A stretch of 64,000 nucleotides of DNA. Source: Atrina japonica (taxonomy: Eukaryota; Mollusca; Bivalvia; Pterioida; Pinnidae). Position numbers and translations under genes: made by a program. A model generated the notes under the pieces. The model was not told the origin of the DNA, ran no database searches, and saw nothing but the letters and a program-made list of their open reading frames with translations. The stretch spans positions 228,501-292,500 of the forward strand of contig BROG01000050.1 of NCBI GenBank assembly GCA_030159075.1, in the 5' to 3' direction. Below are positions 1 to 16,267 of this stretch, one piece after another (within the stretch, counting starts at the first letter, position 1; each line of letters opens with the position of its first letter).

Positions 1-79
1 CGAGTTTTTTGTTATTAAACCATTTGGTTTTTGTACATATCAATGGAATAATCAAGATCATTACTGAAATTTTCAGTCA

Positions 80-164
80 GATTTCATCATCATCATCATC
101 ATCAATTTGTGTTATCTTCTCATTGTTGTTGTTTTGTAATTAATATAATTACTATTATCATTTT

Positions 165-201
<37 letters not shown>

Positions 202-270
202 ATTATCGTTAGCCTATCATTGTTGCTGTTTTGTAATTACTATAATTACTATCATCATCATCATCCTCAT
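80..270. repeat. (ATC)n microsatellite clusters
   Basis: Three blocks of ATC/TCA repeat (about 85-108, 165-201 and 252-270) separated by near-identical TTGTTGTTTTGTAATTA-type spacers. The serine-rich open frame across it is repeat translation, not a gene. Confidence 0.85.
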
Positions 271-480
271 TGGAAATACCGTATAAGCAGAATATTTAGC
301 GAGGATCAATATTGGCATTATTAGCGAGAATATAGAGATCACTCAGATTGAATGTCGCTTACAATTTATTCCTTGTTTACTTTTTTTAATTATAAAATCG
401 TCAAAATTACTTCTCGCTAAAATTATTTATCATATCTTTACTAAATATGATTGTATTGTATATGTGATATGGTCAACCCC

Positions 481-570
481 ATGCATTAATTATTTTCACA
501 ATGCACCCACATGCATGAATTATTCTCGTAATGCACCCACATGCATTAATTATTCTCGAAATGCACCCCC
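481..570. repeat. 30-bp tandem repeat, three units
   Basis: Three consecutive 30-bp units start ATGCATTAAT (or ATGCATGAAT), continue TATTCTCG.. and end ATGCACCCAC, with few differences. The open frame across it (INYSRNAPTC repeated) is an artefact of the unit length being divisible by three. Confidence 0.85.
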
Positions 571-801
571 TGTTCGGAACTTCTTTATTTTTATTTCGAT
601 CAATGAAAAGAAAAAAAAAGTTCCGAGTATCATCCGTTTCCAGTAATTAAATTACAAAATCATAAAACTGTACATTGAAAACGGATTCTTAATTCTTTGT
701 CGGCAAGATTATTGGAATAAAAAAGTATTTCGTTGTTGTTGCATCTTGCTATGTGCTTTAATTTATAATTTAGACACATGATAAGAAATTTATAATATCA
801 C

Positions 802-868
802 CATTTTGATATCATACTCCTTCTTAGCCCGAGGTTCTCGATATCAGCCAGAGTATGATACCAAAATG
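802..868. repeat. 18-bp-arm hairpin
   Basis: The arms CATTTTGATATCATACTC (802-819) and GAGTATGATACCAAAATG (851-868) are complementary with one mismatch around a 31-bp loop. It lies inside the 279-953 element. Confidence 0.7.
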
Positions 869-1270
869 CTCATATGATAATCTCTAGAATATATCGTTTT
901 TCCTAAAGGCAAAAACGTTAAACTTGCGTCTCGCTAAAATTTCACTTATACGGCATAATGACAGATAGAGAAAAGTCATGGGTAGTTTATAAATCTAATA
1001 ACAAATTCTACATTTATTTCAATTTCAATTATTGCGTAAAACTTAAAATGCATATTGAGATGGCTTTTGATATATGGAGTATAACATATAATGGAGAATC
1101 AAAAGGTTTGCATAACAACCGTAAAATAAGTAGATAAACAAATGAACCCCCCTCCATCAAAAGACACAAACGATTTAATTAATCTAAGCAAATCAATAAC
1201 TTTCAGGCACCGTTAATATTATTTCGATGATCATTTTCTATATACATGTACTTTTAATTATTTTTTTCAG

Positions 1271-5960
<4,690 letters not shown>

Positions 5961-6089
5961 GGCCGCCAGCAGGTAATTTTGAAAACTCTTACCGTTGTAG
6001 TTGTCTTAATCTCTCGAACCTTTTTTTTCAATCTATATCACCCCTAACACAAAGCTTCTAATTAGAATTTTGTTGTCCTCTTAAAATTA

Positions 6090-6095
6090 AATAAA
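6090..6095 (+). promoter_or_regulatory. Candidate poly(A) signal AATAAA
   Basis: AATAAA lies 130 bp after the TAA of exon I and immediately before a MITE beginning at 6098. Confidence 0.35.
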
Positions 6096-6097
6096 TG

Positions 6098-6290
6098 TAC
6101 AGTAAAACCTCTAAATAATGCCCCCGTTTCATTTGCCACCTCGCTTTACGCCATTGGTTTTGAAAGTCCACTTTTCCAATTAACCATATAATTTCATTCA
6201 TGGTTTCCCCCAACCTATCGCAAAAAAACCTCATTTTAATGACAAATATGGGATGAGCAAATGATGGCAGTATAACGAGGTTTTACTGTA
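6098..6290. mobile_element. 193-bp MITE, TIR TACAGTAAAACCTC
   Basis: A perfect 14-bp terminal inverted repeat TACAGTAAAACCTC / GAGGTTTTACTGTA, with TA at both outer edges as expected of a Tc1/mariner/pogo-type TA target. There is no coding capacity. Confidence 0.85.
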
Positions 6291-6324
6291 TATCACAAAG
6301 TGGTCCGATTAGCGAGCAGATCTC

Positions 6325-6680
6325 TTAAAGGGGCATAAGTTGTTGGTTTTTCACTCTTTATTTTCCACGTTTACTACTTAGATTTATTAACAATAACAAA
6401 AATAGATATAAACATGCATAAATATTTTTAAATTCCTATATATTTTATGAAAATAGCTTGCGAAACCCGGGTTTGGCACTTTTTCAATTGTAATTGATTA
6501 ACTGAACCTTACTATTTGTATATGAATAACACACTGCACCTGACCTTATTCACACAAAATATATAGGAAAAATAAGGGTTTTTTTCAAAGCTCTTATTTA
6601 TTATTGTACATCAAGTACAAGTAGTAAAAGTAGAAAAAAAAAATAGATTTTTGGGGGTAAACACAGCTAATGTGTAAGGG
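6325..6680 (+). mobile_element. M4-family MITE, about 355 bp, TTAA-flanked
   Basis: Starts TTAAAGGGGCATAAG and ends GGTAAACACAGCTAATGTG. It aligns over its length with the copy at 55640-56048, sharing GATTAACTGAACCTTACTAT-type internal sequence and CTCTTATTTATTATTGTACAT. TTAA at the left edge suggests a piggyBac-type target. Confidence 0.75.
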
Positions 6681-7205
6681 TCAGTAATTTATATTAAGTC
6701 TATTTTTACGACAAACGTGACGATTTCGGTTATTCCACCGTAAATTTTCCAAATTTAAGTAATAATATCCCACAATCACCTGCATATGGTGTTTATATCT
6801 CACATATGATCCGATACACCTAGGCATGTTCAACATATGAACATTTCATATACAGAGGTAAACTACTTACTAACACAGGTGACAGGAATATCGAAAACAA
6901 AGTTGATGTCAATATTCAGCAAATTTTACGGTTATTTGCCATATTTTCCTGTAAATGGTTACCATGATGTAGTTGAAACTGAACATTTTAAAACGTAAGT
7001 TAAATATTCCCTTACTTAAATGTAATTTTGGATGTACTTAAATGGTGGACTGTATGATATATAATATGCGGTCGGTATAATAGTCTTGTTTGCGATTACT
7101 CTGTTTCACTATGAAATGTTGAGTAACCTGTTCCATAGCGGCTGTGGAGTCGTCTGTACTTATTATGACGAGGATTTCTTGAATTTGAATGTGGACTATA
7201 AGGGC

Positions 7206-7350
7206 GGGTGTGAGCGGTCAACAGGGGAGATGCTTACTCCTCCATTGCACTTGATCCAATCTCTGGATGTTGGTGTTTGTCCAGTATTCACCAGATCTGT
7301 ATATGTATTCTGGACATCCTGAAGATTTAAACTTTGGTATCTGAGATTTT
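7206..7350 (-). repeat. N-family dispersed repeat, inverted copy
   Basis: The reverse complement reads GATACCAAAGTTTAAATC, ..ATGTCCAGAATACATA.., GTGAATACTGGACAAACACC, ..AGATTGGATCAAGTGC.. and GGAGGAGTAAGCATCTCCCC, as in the other copies. Confidence 0.75.
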
Positions 7351-7806
7351 ATATTTGTAGACCTATTACTTATTACAATATGAAGCTGAAACACAACCCC
7401 ACAGAAAAACATTGTTCTATAAGTTAAAGTTAAACATGTAATTAGTCATTTATATTTCTCCCATCAAAAATTCAATTTTCACACCTTTTATTTGTTCAAG
7501 GAAATGGAACATTTAACATTTACATATATGCATACCCTAGCATAAAAAATCTTGGTATCCGTTGGTGTTCGGTAAAATTTTGCACCCAATCAAACTTTTA
7601 AGTAAAGTATTTCATTTATTTATATAGATCCTTGTGATTAGACCTTTAGGTATTCTCATTATCCATTGTTACTACCCCTCGTAGCAGGTATCGATTGTGA
7701 TGTCACCTTATTGTGCATAAAATGAAAAAAAAAGTATTGTGACGTCATATATTTGTGTGAAAACGACTTTGTTTCCTCACGTAATAACATGACGTCAGAA
7801 TCGATA

Positions 7807-7959
7807 CCTGGGCCCGGCACCATAAACCTTGAGAATTTACTCAAGTCTGAAAATATTCTCAACTTGGCCTGCTCAGCCAATCAGATTTCAGGATTAGCCA
7901 GAGTTGAGTAAAATTCTTAGACTTAAGTAATTCTTAAGTTTTATGGTGCCAGGCCCTGG
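7807..7959. mobile_element. M3-family MITE, full length (153 bp)
   Basis: Inverted ends CCTGGGCCCGGCACCATAAA / TTTATGGTGCCAGGCCCTGG, then TTGAGAATTTACTC. The centre is GCTCAGCCAATCAGATTTCAGGATTAG. It is the reference copy for the interrupted ones at 10663-11309 and 23063-23929. Confidence 0.85.
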
Positions 7960-8917
7960 CATGGAAAATATAACTCAGATTAACGAAAAGACAGAATAAA
8001 TTCTTTATTTTCTATTCTCATCTCTACCTTCTATTTTACATCAGTATTATCAAGAAAAGATATCCGGTATGTGAACTAACAATATGGATGCTATAAGATG
8101 CAGAACATTTGCATGGATTTCGGTGGAATGGGAGCCTATCCAATAACGTAATTTCTGACCGCCGCACACAGCTGGCTCTGTCGTTTCCGGTCATGCATGT
8201 AAATAAGAAAATCTGAAATAAACAAGTGATATTTAAAAAATAAACATTCCGTTTCTCTTTTTCTTGCAGTTTGCACAACACAGAGCCTACGCTGTAAGAT
8301 ATTATATTGTGCACCACAGTTGGCCCTCGTGGCATTGGATGTTAACTAATAAATGAAAGTAAAAACTTACATTATCTCAAGTAAATCCTTTGATCTATAA
8401 CATGGCTAAATTACACAATCATCGCCTTTGAGTAGTTTTTTGTCAGATATATATTTGTGAGATACAAGTGCCGTATTTTTCATGTACAATGCACATTCTT
8501 AAATGTTGTTAAGCCACGTTTAAGTTGAATAATATTCAGAATGTAATAGATCGATGAATAGAAGTTAGTTAAAATCAATTTTATTACAAAACACCCGATG
8601 CCAGAGCGCCTTTGTTGAGCACATTCGCTAATGTTTCAAAACGGCGCTGTTTAAAACAACACTTGTAAAGTGATCTCTATATACATGTATGTATATGCTG
8701 GTATTAGTCATCCGTTTATTGTCTGAGCAATAGTCGGTGTTTACCAAATCCTTTGACACTGTTCTGTCCGAGTATTTATCTTAATCCCAATTCGTCCGCG
8801 TAAGCTATGTCTTGCAAATCATGGAGGCTGTCGGGTGGAGATTTAGAACCTATTTAGAAATATCCTTGAATTGAATTTTAAGTTCTTATCTTTTCGCATT
8901 CAGTTAAATATAAAAAT
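7960..8917. other. No recognised gene
   Basis: Unique-looking AT-rich sequence. The only gene-like signal is a 24-nt segment at 8279-8302 between TTCTTGCAG and GTAAGA, phase-compatible with the 5956 donor of exon I. On its own it is too short to call. Confidence 0.4.
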
Positions 8918-9062
8918 TTCAGATACCAAAGTATAAATCAATAGAATGTCCAGGACACAGATACAAATTCGGAAAAAAATGGACAAACACGGACCTCTGG
9001 AAACCAAGAGGTGGGATCAGGTGCCATGGAGGAGTAAGCATCCCCTGTCGACCGGTTAATAT
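8918..9062 (+). repeat. N-family dispersed repeat with embedded (CT)n downstream
   Basis: AGATACCAAAGTATAAATC..ATGTCCAGGACACAG..TGGACAAACACGGACCTCTGG..GAGGTGGGATCAGGTGCCAT and GGAGGAGTAAGCATCCCCTG. It is nearly identical over its 3' half to the 12795 copy. Confidence 0.8.
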
Positions 9063-9090
9063 TAATTCAGTAAATCTAAATATTTTCTGA

Positions 9091-9154
<64 letters not shown>
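9091..9154. repeat. (CT)n microsatellite
   Basis: About 62 bp of CT repeat. The RERERE open frame on the minus strand is its translation. Confidence 0.95.
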
Positions 9155-9159
<5 letters not shown>

Positions 9160-9160
<1 letters not shown>

Positions 9161-10422
9161 TAATTGTCAAAACAGTTCATCAAATTATAAAGTAGGTTAG
9201 TTATAGTTATAACCAAATGTTCCCTTTCCATCGCTCATTGAATCAGGGACATGTATAACGCAATGCATATGTCTCTGACTGCACATACACTGACGTGTAC
9301 TTAGGTATCATAAACCCGACACAGTAATGATTGGTGATGAAGTGTCAATCTGGCTTCAGCTCCTTAAAATTTTCCCTTTTATATAAATTCCGATACAGAC
9401 GCCAATATTATTATCGTGGATTGTCTTTTTTAAATTACTCTGTCTACGAACATAGATATTTTTAGCAAATTTATTTGAAATGATTACTTCATTTCTATTT
9501 GACTTCACCGATTGCTTTGAATTACACAAAATTAGATCATTAACCCTAATTCATTATTATTTCATTATCAAAGTAAAATGGCTCCCAATTCGTGCGCTTA
9601 AAGGAGATAAACAAGTGGCTACTAATTTCAAAATATTCGTAACTTTCTAAATTATTTTCATTAGTAATGGCGATTCAACTAAAGCTGGCATATCCATAAA
9701 AAATTGAAAAAAAAATGTAGAAATTATATGTATCATTTCATTTGATATGGGGAAATTTTGTACATAGATGCACGTACAAACAGATGATATCTATTTCATT
9801 TGATTTGATGTAGATACAGATTTACACTTCTAAGGAAGTGTATATAGTTACGGGTCCGTGCCATCTCATCGTCATTTCAAACATCTTCAACAACTATGTA
9901 TCAATGTCCGTTTGCCTAAAAAAAAAACGTAATGCACTTCCGGGATAAAAAATTTGCATGCAAAGACTCTTCTTTCATGCAGAACGGACTTAGTGCATGG
10001 AATTGAAAAGTGCAACTTCAAATTTTAGTTTTTGCATGCACATTTTGAGCAAAAATTAATACAGTATTAATTTACGACTTTGTTTCATTTCAATACTAAT
10101 AGAATGATCCAACAGCATCATTCATACAAAGGTTTATGTACTAAATACGGACAGTTCTTGATCTCTATATACTTGTAATTATTCTATTTAATTTTATACG
10201 TAACTAAGTTCTTTAATATGTTCAAAATGCCGCTTTGTTTTATAAGTATCGGCGACTAAACTCGGCGAGTTAATCAATTGCGAGTGATAAAGTGTCAAAC
10301 TTTGGTTTCTCAAGCAATTTTTACAAACTTTACAAGAATTTAAGATTCCCAAGAAAGACGATTTAAATCTATGTAACAACTACAGAGGAAATTCACTCTT
10401 ATCTGTACTATCAAATGTAAAA
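9160..10422. other. No recognised gene or repeat
   Basis: AT-rich, no convincing splice-bounded open frame, no tandem array; only short GCATGCA-containing motifs near 9950-10040. Confidence 0.4.
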
Positions 10423-10553
10423 ATCCCAGATACCAAAGCATAATTCTTCAGGATGTCCAGGATACATTATACAAAGCTGGTGAATATTGGACAAAGACGG
10501 ATATCTGGAAATCCAGAGTTTGGATCATATGCTATGGATGCGTAAGCAAATAA
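10423..10553 (+). repeat. N-family dispersed repeat
   Basis: CCCAGATACCAAAGCATAAT..GGATGTCCAGGATACA..GGTGAATATTGGACAAAGAC..TCTGGAAATCCAGAG, matching the other copies. Confidence 0.75.
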
Positions 10554-10754
10554 TGTATTCTATAGTATCATCATCAAACGGATAAAGGATGTGTTGATAA
10601 GAAGCTAAGGAAAGAGAAAACTGGTTTGCAAAAAAGACGAGGGACATCAGAACAGGGCCCAGCACCTGAGGCTTTACTCAAGTTTGAGAATATTCTCAAC
10701 CTGGTCTGCTCAGTCAGTCAGATTTCAGGTTTAGTCAAAGTTGAGACTTAAGTG

Positions 10755-10929
10755 CAGTGAAACTTGTATATAAAGATCCCCTTCGGCATACAACAAAACC
10801 AGTCTTTATAGGGAGAAGGTCTTTATATAGAGGTTGATTTGTACACAAATGCTACTATGGGGAACAGCAAAAAACATATGACCAGGTGGCCTTTATACAC
10901 AGGTGGTCGCTAAAGCAGGTTTTACTGTA
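10755..10929 (+). mobile_element. M2-family MITE, TIR (TA)CAGTGAAACCTG, nested
   Basis: Begins CAGTGAAACTTGTATATAAAG and ends GCAGGTTTTACTGTA. Internal TATATAGAGGTTGATTTGTA and ACCAGGTGGCCTTTATACAC match copies at 18588, 20315 and 60600. It is inserted in the TA of M3's CTTAAGTAATTC. Confidence 0.85.
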
Positions 10930-10933
10930 ATTC

Positions 10934-11290
10934 TTAAACGGGCATTAGCTGTGTTTACCCAAAACCTTATTTCGATTTTTTTCTACTTTAACTAGTTGTA
11001 CTTGATGTACAATAACAAATATGAGCTACACACTGACACAAAAAATACATATATATATATTCCTATATATATATATTGTGAAAATAACGTCCAGTATGAT
11101 ATTCATATACAGACAGTACGTAAAGAAATGTCAAGCCTGGCTTTCTGAAGCAATTTTCACAAAATATACAGGAATTTAAGAATTGTTATGTCTGTGTATA
11201 TATCTTTTCTATTTTTGTATATCAATTTAAGTAGTGAAAAAAAGAAAACATTTTTAATAAAAACACACACACAGCTAGCGCCCCTTTTAG
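10934..11290 (+). mobile_element. M4-family MITE, TTAA-flanked, nested in M3
   Basis: Edges TTAA (10934-10937) and TTAG (11287-11290); inner ends CGGGCATTAGCTGTGTTTAC and CACACACAGCTAGCGCCCCTT are inverted repeats. It is inserted in the TTAA of the M3 element. Confidence 0.7.
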
Positions 11291-11496
11291 CTGTGTGGTG
11301 CCAGACCCAGATATTTGCACTGAGGATCGTCTTGGAACAGAGTATGAAATGATAAGCCCCACGGTATGTAAACATAATTAACTTTAAAAAGCAATCTGAC
11401 ATTGCTATAATATGAAAGCTATGGGGCATCTTCTGGACACAATGCATTGTTAAATTTAACCTTTAGTCAGCTTATTGATTTAGCATTGGTTAACTC

Positions 11497-11880
11497 CAAG
11501 TTCAGGCAATATGGAATTCCTGATATTTCCATTAACATAAAAACATGTACCACGGAAGAACCAGCTGCATCACCGATCCTGAGAGAACATCCGAGTGGTT
11601 TGAGATGAAGATTGGAGTAACACATGGGTGTGTCATGTCTGACATTAAGACAATTGACTGGGTGATGAAGAATACCAATAACAGCAAAAAAGCTCTAAGA
11701 TGGAAATTCATGTCCACACTTGATGACCTCGACTATGCAGATGATTTAGCTTACTATCAATTGGGAAACATAGATCAGTTTATTTATATATCTAGGGACA
11801 GTGGTTGACAAAACAGGAGGGTCCATGGAACACATCACAAGAAGACTCCCGCTCGCAAGAAACATATTCAATTTAATTTT
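11497..11880 (+). pseudogene. Decayed non-LTR retrotransposon reverse transcriptase fragment
   Basis: In three frames, in order: RQYGIPDISINIK (about 11500-11540), then from 11545 MYHGRTSC..SEWFEMKIGVTHGCVMSD, TIDWVMK and LDDLDYADDLAY, then TVVDKTGGSMEHITRRLPLARNIFN (about 11800-11875). These match the order of motifs in endonuclease-type (RTE/CR1/I-like) LINE reverse transcriptases, including the Y-A-D-D active-site box. At least one frameshift at 11542, loss of a few residues after VMSD, and a deletion of roughly 50 residues after YADDLAYYQ show it is dead. No endonuclease part or 3' tail is seen. It was a mobile-element gene, not a host gene. Confidence 0.85.
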
Positions 11881-12222
11881 TGAATTCTATGGTCAAACAA
11901 AAAGTAGATATCACAATTTTACTTACACAAAGAAGGAATTTTCATCACAAAAATTAAACTTTTTGTTTAAATTGATGATTTTTTAAAGTTTCTAATTAGA
12001 AATTAAAAATGATAAATAGATGTCTATAAACTTTTGGCAAGTGGCTGTAATTGGATATGTAACCAAAAGTTTACTTGGTCTCCAAACAGAGTAACGAGTC
12101 GGTGTTATCAGTAGTGCGTCTGATTTTCGAACTGAGGAATTGAACTTTGGCAAAAGTATTTAAGGAAAAAAAACAATAACTTTAGAACTGGAAATGGTTG
12201 ACATGTGTCAACATTTGTTAAA

Positions 12223-12429
12223 GTAATGGGACTAATTCATGTACCACGTGATACCCGATAACTTTTGTGCGGGACTATTGTTTCTATTAGTGATGAACAA
12301 TATCCAACGCTAATGTCATTTCAGTGGGAAGATTACGTAGAGTTACATTCCATCACCATTGGAGATACTAGTACCGCACAAACGTTATCGGTTCGGTTAT
12401 CACGTGGTACATGGATCAATCCCATTGCA
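12223..12429. mobile_element. MITE with about 50-bp TIRs (207 bp)
   Basis: Left arm TAATGGGACTAATTCATGTA-CCACGTGATACCCGATAAC and right arm CCGCACAAACGTTATCGG..TTATCACGTGGTACATGGAT..CCCATTGC are inverted repeats of about 50 bp with few mismatches. No open frame inside. Confidence 0.85.
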
Positions 12430-12794
12430 AAGTAAATACATATGTACAAAGTTAATCTACATGTATGGTAGATGTACATAAAGACAAAGGCATGAAATTA
12501 AAAACACAATTATTTTAGGAGGCACTTAACACTGAAACTGAGTCCATTTGCAGTAATTAAATTTACTAAGTCTTAGCACAGGTAAATAGGATAAGTCTAA
12601 ACAAGCTGTCATTTTGTTCTAAAACACACTTATAAAAATGAAAATAAAATGATTTTGGAGTCCAAAAATAATCAAAACAAAATGTCTGAATTTAACATGG
12701 TGACAGTCAATATATCTTCATTAAACCAGTTAGGTTGTAATGACCGTTTAATGCGTTGTTTTGGTTTTTGGGTTTTTTTTTTGGTTTTTTTAAA

Positions 12795-12960
12795 GTATCA
12801 AATACCAAGGTATAAATCACTAGGATGTCCGGGAAATAGGAACAAATCTGGTTAAAAATGGACAAACACAGACCTCTTGAAATCAAGAGGTGGGATCAGG
12901 TGCCATGGAGGAGTAGGCATTCCCTGTCGACCGGTTACACCCGCAGTAAGCCCACAGTCA
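12795..12960 (+). repeat. N-family dispersed repeat
   Basis: CAAATACCAAGGTATAAATC..GGATGTCCGGGAAATAGG..TGGACAAACACAGACCTCTTG..GGTGGGATCAGGTGCCATGG and CCTGTCGACCGGTTACACCC. It is the most 3'-extended copy here. Confidence 0.8.
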
Positions 12961-13229
12961 AATTAAAATGAAATACGTGAGGAACGAATCCTCGTTATAA
13001 CTGGTACAGATGTCTCAACAACCGCCATCGAACAGGTAACTCAACATTTCACCTAGTAAAATTTCAAGATCCTCACTTGAATTATATATATTGTCAGTGC
13101 CAATAGATAGTATATATAGAATTGAAAATATAATGTAGTTCCTAAAACAAAATATATGTGTTACATGGTCTTTATTTTCATAGTAAAATGACTCACGTGC
13201 TACACACAAAATCAATGATGAAGTGCCCC

Positions 13230-13311
13230 GTCTTTGTGTGTGTGTGTGTGCGTGCGTGTGTGTGTGTGTGTGTTGTGTGTGCGCGCGCGCGTGTGTGTGT
13301 GTGTGTGTGTG
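13230..13311. repeat. (GT)n/(GC)n microsatellite
   Basis: Compound GT repeat with a (GC)5 core, abutting the inverted TIR element at 13312. It resumes as (GT)n at about 13516. Confidence 0.95.
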
Positions 13312-13515
13312 CATAGGCGTCGGAAGCAAATTGAAAGTGGTGGGGCTAAACCAACTTAAAACACACACACGCCAGAAGTGGGGGGGCTAAACCAACTTAA
13401 AACACACACACGCCAGAAACGTCTAGGGGGCTAAGCCCCGATTTCAACACCTATGCCTATCTTTGCAAAAAAAGTGGGGGGCTAAGCCCCTAGCCCCCCG
13501 GCTCCGACGCCTATG
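13312..13515 (-). mobile_element. Microsatellite-embedded TIR element, copy 2 (204 bp)
   Basis: Inverted relative to the 1742-1970 copy: CATAGGCGTCGGAAGC..at left, GGCTCCGACGCCTATG at right, with two internal copies of the CTAAACCAACTTAAAACACA motif. Here it interrupts a (GT)n tract rather than (TA)n. Confidence 0.8.
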
Positions 13516-16087
13516 GTATGTGTGTGTGTGTGACAACTCGATCCACATTACCCCGACTAATGTCAGTCGTTATATTCCGCCGATCTCCGATAGTGGATGG
13601 AGGACGCTGCAATTGTTCGAGTTAGATCCAAAGTTATTACATTTACACCTTATTAATGTAATCCATGCTTCACTGAATCAGGAATTATCTGGTTTCGAAT
13701 CCCAAGAAGGTCATTTCTGGTTTCCAGACATTAAATTTGGGTCTGTTTTATTTCAAATAAATTCAGTTGATTCTTGTATATTATCTATCGATATAAGTTC
13801 GGCTATATAGCTGGACTAGCTATTTATTTTCCCAGAGTGAATTGCTTTTAGGAAACATAAACTTGTACACACCTACTGTTAGTAATCAAGCCTGTAATAT
13901 AGGGTCTACTCTATGCCCCAACATTACCTCTTCATTATTTCACGTTTTTATGCTAATATTTCCATTTTTATTGAAATGAGGCAGCTCGATAGTAAAAATA
14001 GTAAAATACAAAATAAATGAAAAAAAAAATAGATTAACAGAAAATGTAGATTTCTAAATATCACCGCCGAGGTCCTATATTATAGAACTTTTCATTTTTC
14101 TGTTCGTTCATTAACTGTCATAAACCGTGATTTGCTCGTTTTATGTATTTATTTAACGTAAAAAAAACCTAAAATTTATTTCATAATATCGCTTATACCT
14201 AATTTGTTTAGTAATGCGAGTTACCTCCCATTATATTTTTTTATCCAATCAAATAATTAGTTTTAATTTCCTGTGCAGTTGCTGTTGTTTGGCAACGAAA
14301 TAACATTCCTTTGAAAATCACTAGACCGTTTGTAGATCCAGTAGTTAGACTTGCTCACTCAGGTATCTTGTATATTTTTATCCATCAGTATTGTGTTCAT
14401 TGTCTAGCAGGGAAAACAATATAGCACTGTACACAATTAGTAACTTTTGCATCAATATCAATCAGGTCAGTTAAATGTTATTTGATTTTAATATTTGCAT
14501 GCCATACTGACTTGAATCACTCTAATTTATACGTAAATCGTCGTAATTAGTGTAAGAAAAATATTTCATGATCATGTGAAAGTTATGAATGTTATCATAT
14601 GGAATTGACATCATGACATCGGTCCTCTCTGTGGTCAAGGCCGGGCGTTTCCCATAAAAACGTTGGTAGCAATCATTACTAGAGTCTAGACTAGAGTCCC
14701 TTGTGATTGATATTAATTTCATTTCATGCATTTCATGTAATGATGATTTTATTGTTTTGCAATGTACAAGTTTGCCATGCCATAGGCCTGTATATTTCAT
14801 AAATATATTGCTGCACAGATCTAGCCGATATAATATTGCATGATTGATGGTAGTTACAGCAGCAATGAAGAGGGTAGCCTATTTTACTGTTCTGTATTTT
14901 GAAGAAGGGAAAACCGGAAAGAATAATCAAAATAGAGTAATGTTCTTCTTTGTTGTCCCTTTAATTAGATTGATGGTCACCTTACCTGATTCTATTGACC
15001 GGATGGTCCAGTACAATTAATGATAAGTTCTGTTTGGAAACCCCCACCCACCCCACCCCCACTCTACTTTATACCTCAGAATGGGATAAACTTTTCCAAT
15101 ATCCAATTTTCTGTATGAAACATTCATATAACTTATAACTTATAAATATAAGTCAGTTTCAGAGTCACTATATACAATGGTTTGTTGTAATTGTGTGCAC
15201 CTATGACAAATTTAGTCAAGCAGTTGCTATAAATAAACATTTTGAATTAATTCAAAACATTGATTGAATATATCAAACATCATGCAAAACAAAAACAATA
15301 ACAAAACATTTTATACAGTAATCAATAAACTGTAGCGAGATCGAAAATAGACTCACCCCTGTGTTCAGTGAGTGTTCACCATCTTGTTGTAATTGTGCGC
15401 ATGCTCAACTATAGGTCTTTCCCTTGCTCTATTTCTTCATCATGTTCGTGCGTTAAGCAATGTTTTGACAGTCTTATGTGCTTTACAAAGGGTTCAATCA
15501 TAAGTTGGGAGATTTTGTTTATTGTGATTGGCAGTGAGCAGAGTTCATCTTCCTGACATATGCCACTGTTGACATCAAGTGATAATAATTATATTGTGGG
15601 AATTCTGGGGCCTTAATGCTATTGATTTCAACAGACTGATTTTAGCATAAAAAAATACTTACTTTCGTCTGATTTCAAAAGGATTTAATTTTTTCTGACC
15701 CTTGAATACACAAAATCTGGACTTTATCAGAAGCTGGGATAATGCTTTGTTTATGGAAACTATGTCATTTGTAGAGCATACACAATTACAACATGCACAC
15801 GATAACAACAAACGGCTGTATTGTCCTCCATATACTTGGATAGGTGAAATAATTTTCAGAATCGGGTGGGGGGTCCAAAAAGAACTCTTTCCCAATTAAC
15901 TTGTCTCCTACACCCAAAAACTATTGAAAAATTAAAGGACTTACATGTACTACCTGTGCAGCTCACTTCAGAAATGACAAGATAGTCTACAGAAACTGAA
16001 AAAGATGATTAGATCTAGTACTGTAACTAAAAAGGGCATTTAATTCTTGATTCTTTCAATCAAAACTCAGGAAATGTTTTTGATATA
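13516..16087. other. Gene-poor stretch upstream of MEIG1
   Basis: No splice-bounded coding exon recognised. Upstream untranslated exon(s) and the promoter of MEIG1 probably lie here or up to 16.9 kb, because the first coding exon has an acceptor site, but I cannot place them. Confidence 0.4.
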
Positions 16088-16267
16088 CAGTAGAATATCG
16101 TTATGTCAGTCTGTTATATATTGATGTAGAATATCATTATGTCAGTTTGTTATATTGTTGTAGAATATGGTTATGTCTGTTTGTTATATTGTTAAAGAAT
16201 ATAGTTATGACAGTTATATTGTTGTAGAATATCGATATGTTAGTTTGTTATATTGTTGTAGAATATC
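16088..16267. repeat. 34-bp tandem repeat, about five units
   Basis: Units of the form GTAGAATATCGTTATGTCAG then TTTGTTATATTGTT, with small deletions in some units. Confidence 0.85.

Larger units (their letters stand above)
279..953. mobile_element. Foldback/MITE-like element, about 675 bp, TIR CCGTATAAG...AGCGAG
   Basis: The left end reads CCGTATAAG followed by ATTTAGCGAG and the right end reads CTCGCTAAAAT followed by CTTATACGG, giving roughly 23-bp imperfect terminal inverted repeats. No open frame inside looks coding. It contains a 30-bp tandem repeat (481-570) and a small hairpin (802-868). A shorter related copy lies at 5455-5640, sharing the CTCGCTAAAATT end. It is probably non-autonomous and sits in intron or upstream sequence of the NPF-protein gene. 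Confidence 0.5.
10663..11309. mobile_element. M3-family MITE split by two other MITEs
   Basis: Left part 10663-10754 (CAGGGCCCAGCACC.. to GAGACTTAAG). A short internal piece AATTCTTAA at about 10929-10937. Right end 11291-11309 (..TGGTGCCAGACCCAG). Reassembling these gives the 7807-7959 element. The gaps are exactly the TA-type MITE 10755-10929 and the TTAA-type MITE 10934-11290. Confidence 0.7.

Noticed and set aside
8279..8302. 24-nt candidate micro-exon (TTCTTGCAG ... GTAAGA)
   Set aside because: Phase-compatible with the optional donor of exon I, but too short and isolated to call without transcript evidence.
13463..13810. Open frame containing YIPPISDSGWRTLQLFELD
   Set aside because: It begins inside the TIR element and microsatellite, has no usable splice borders in frame, and matches nothing I recognise.
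15396..15404. TGCGCATGC, resembling an NRF1 site, possible MEIG1 promoter
   Set aside because: Only a partial match in isolation, 1.5 kb from the coding exon, with no other promoter signal.
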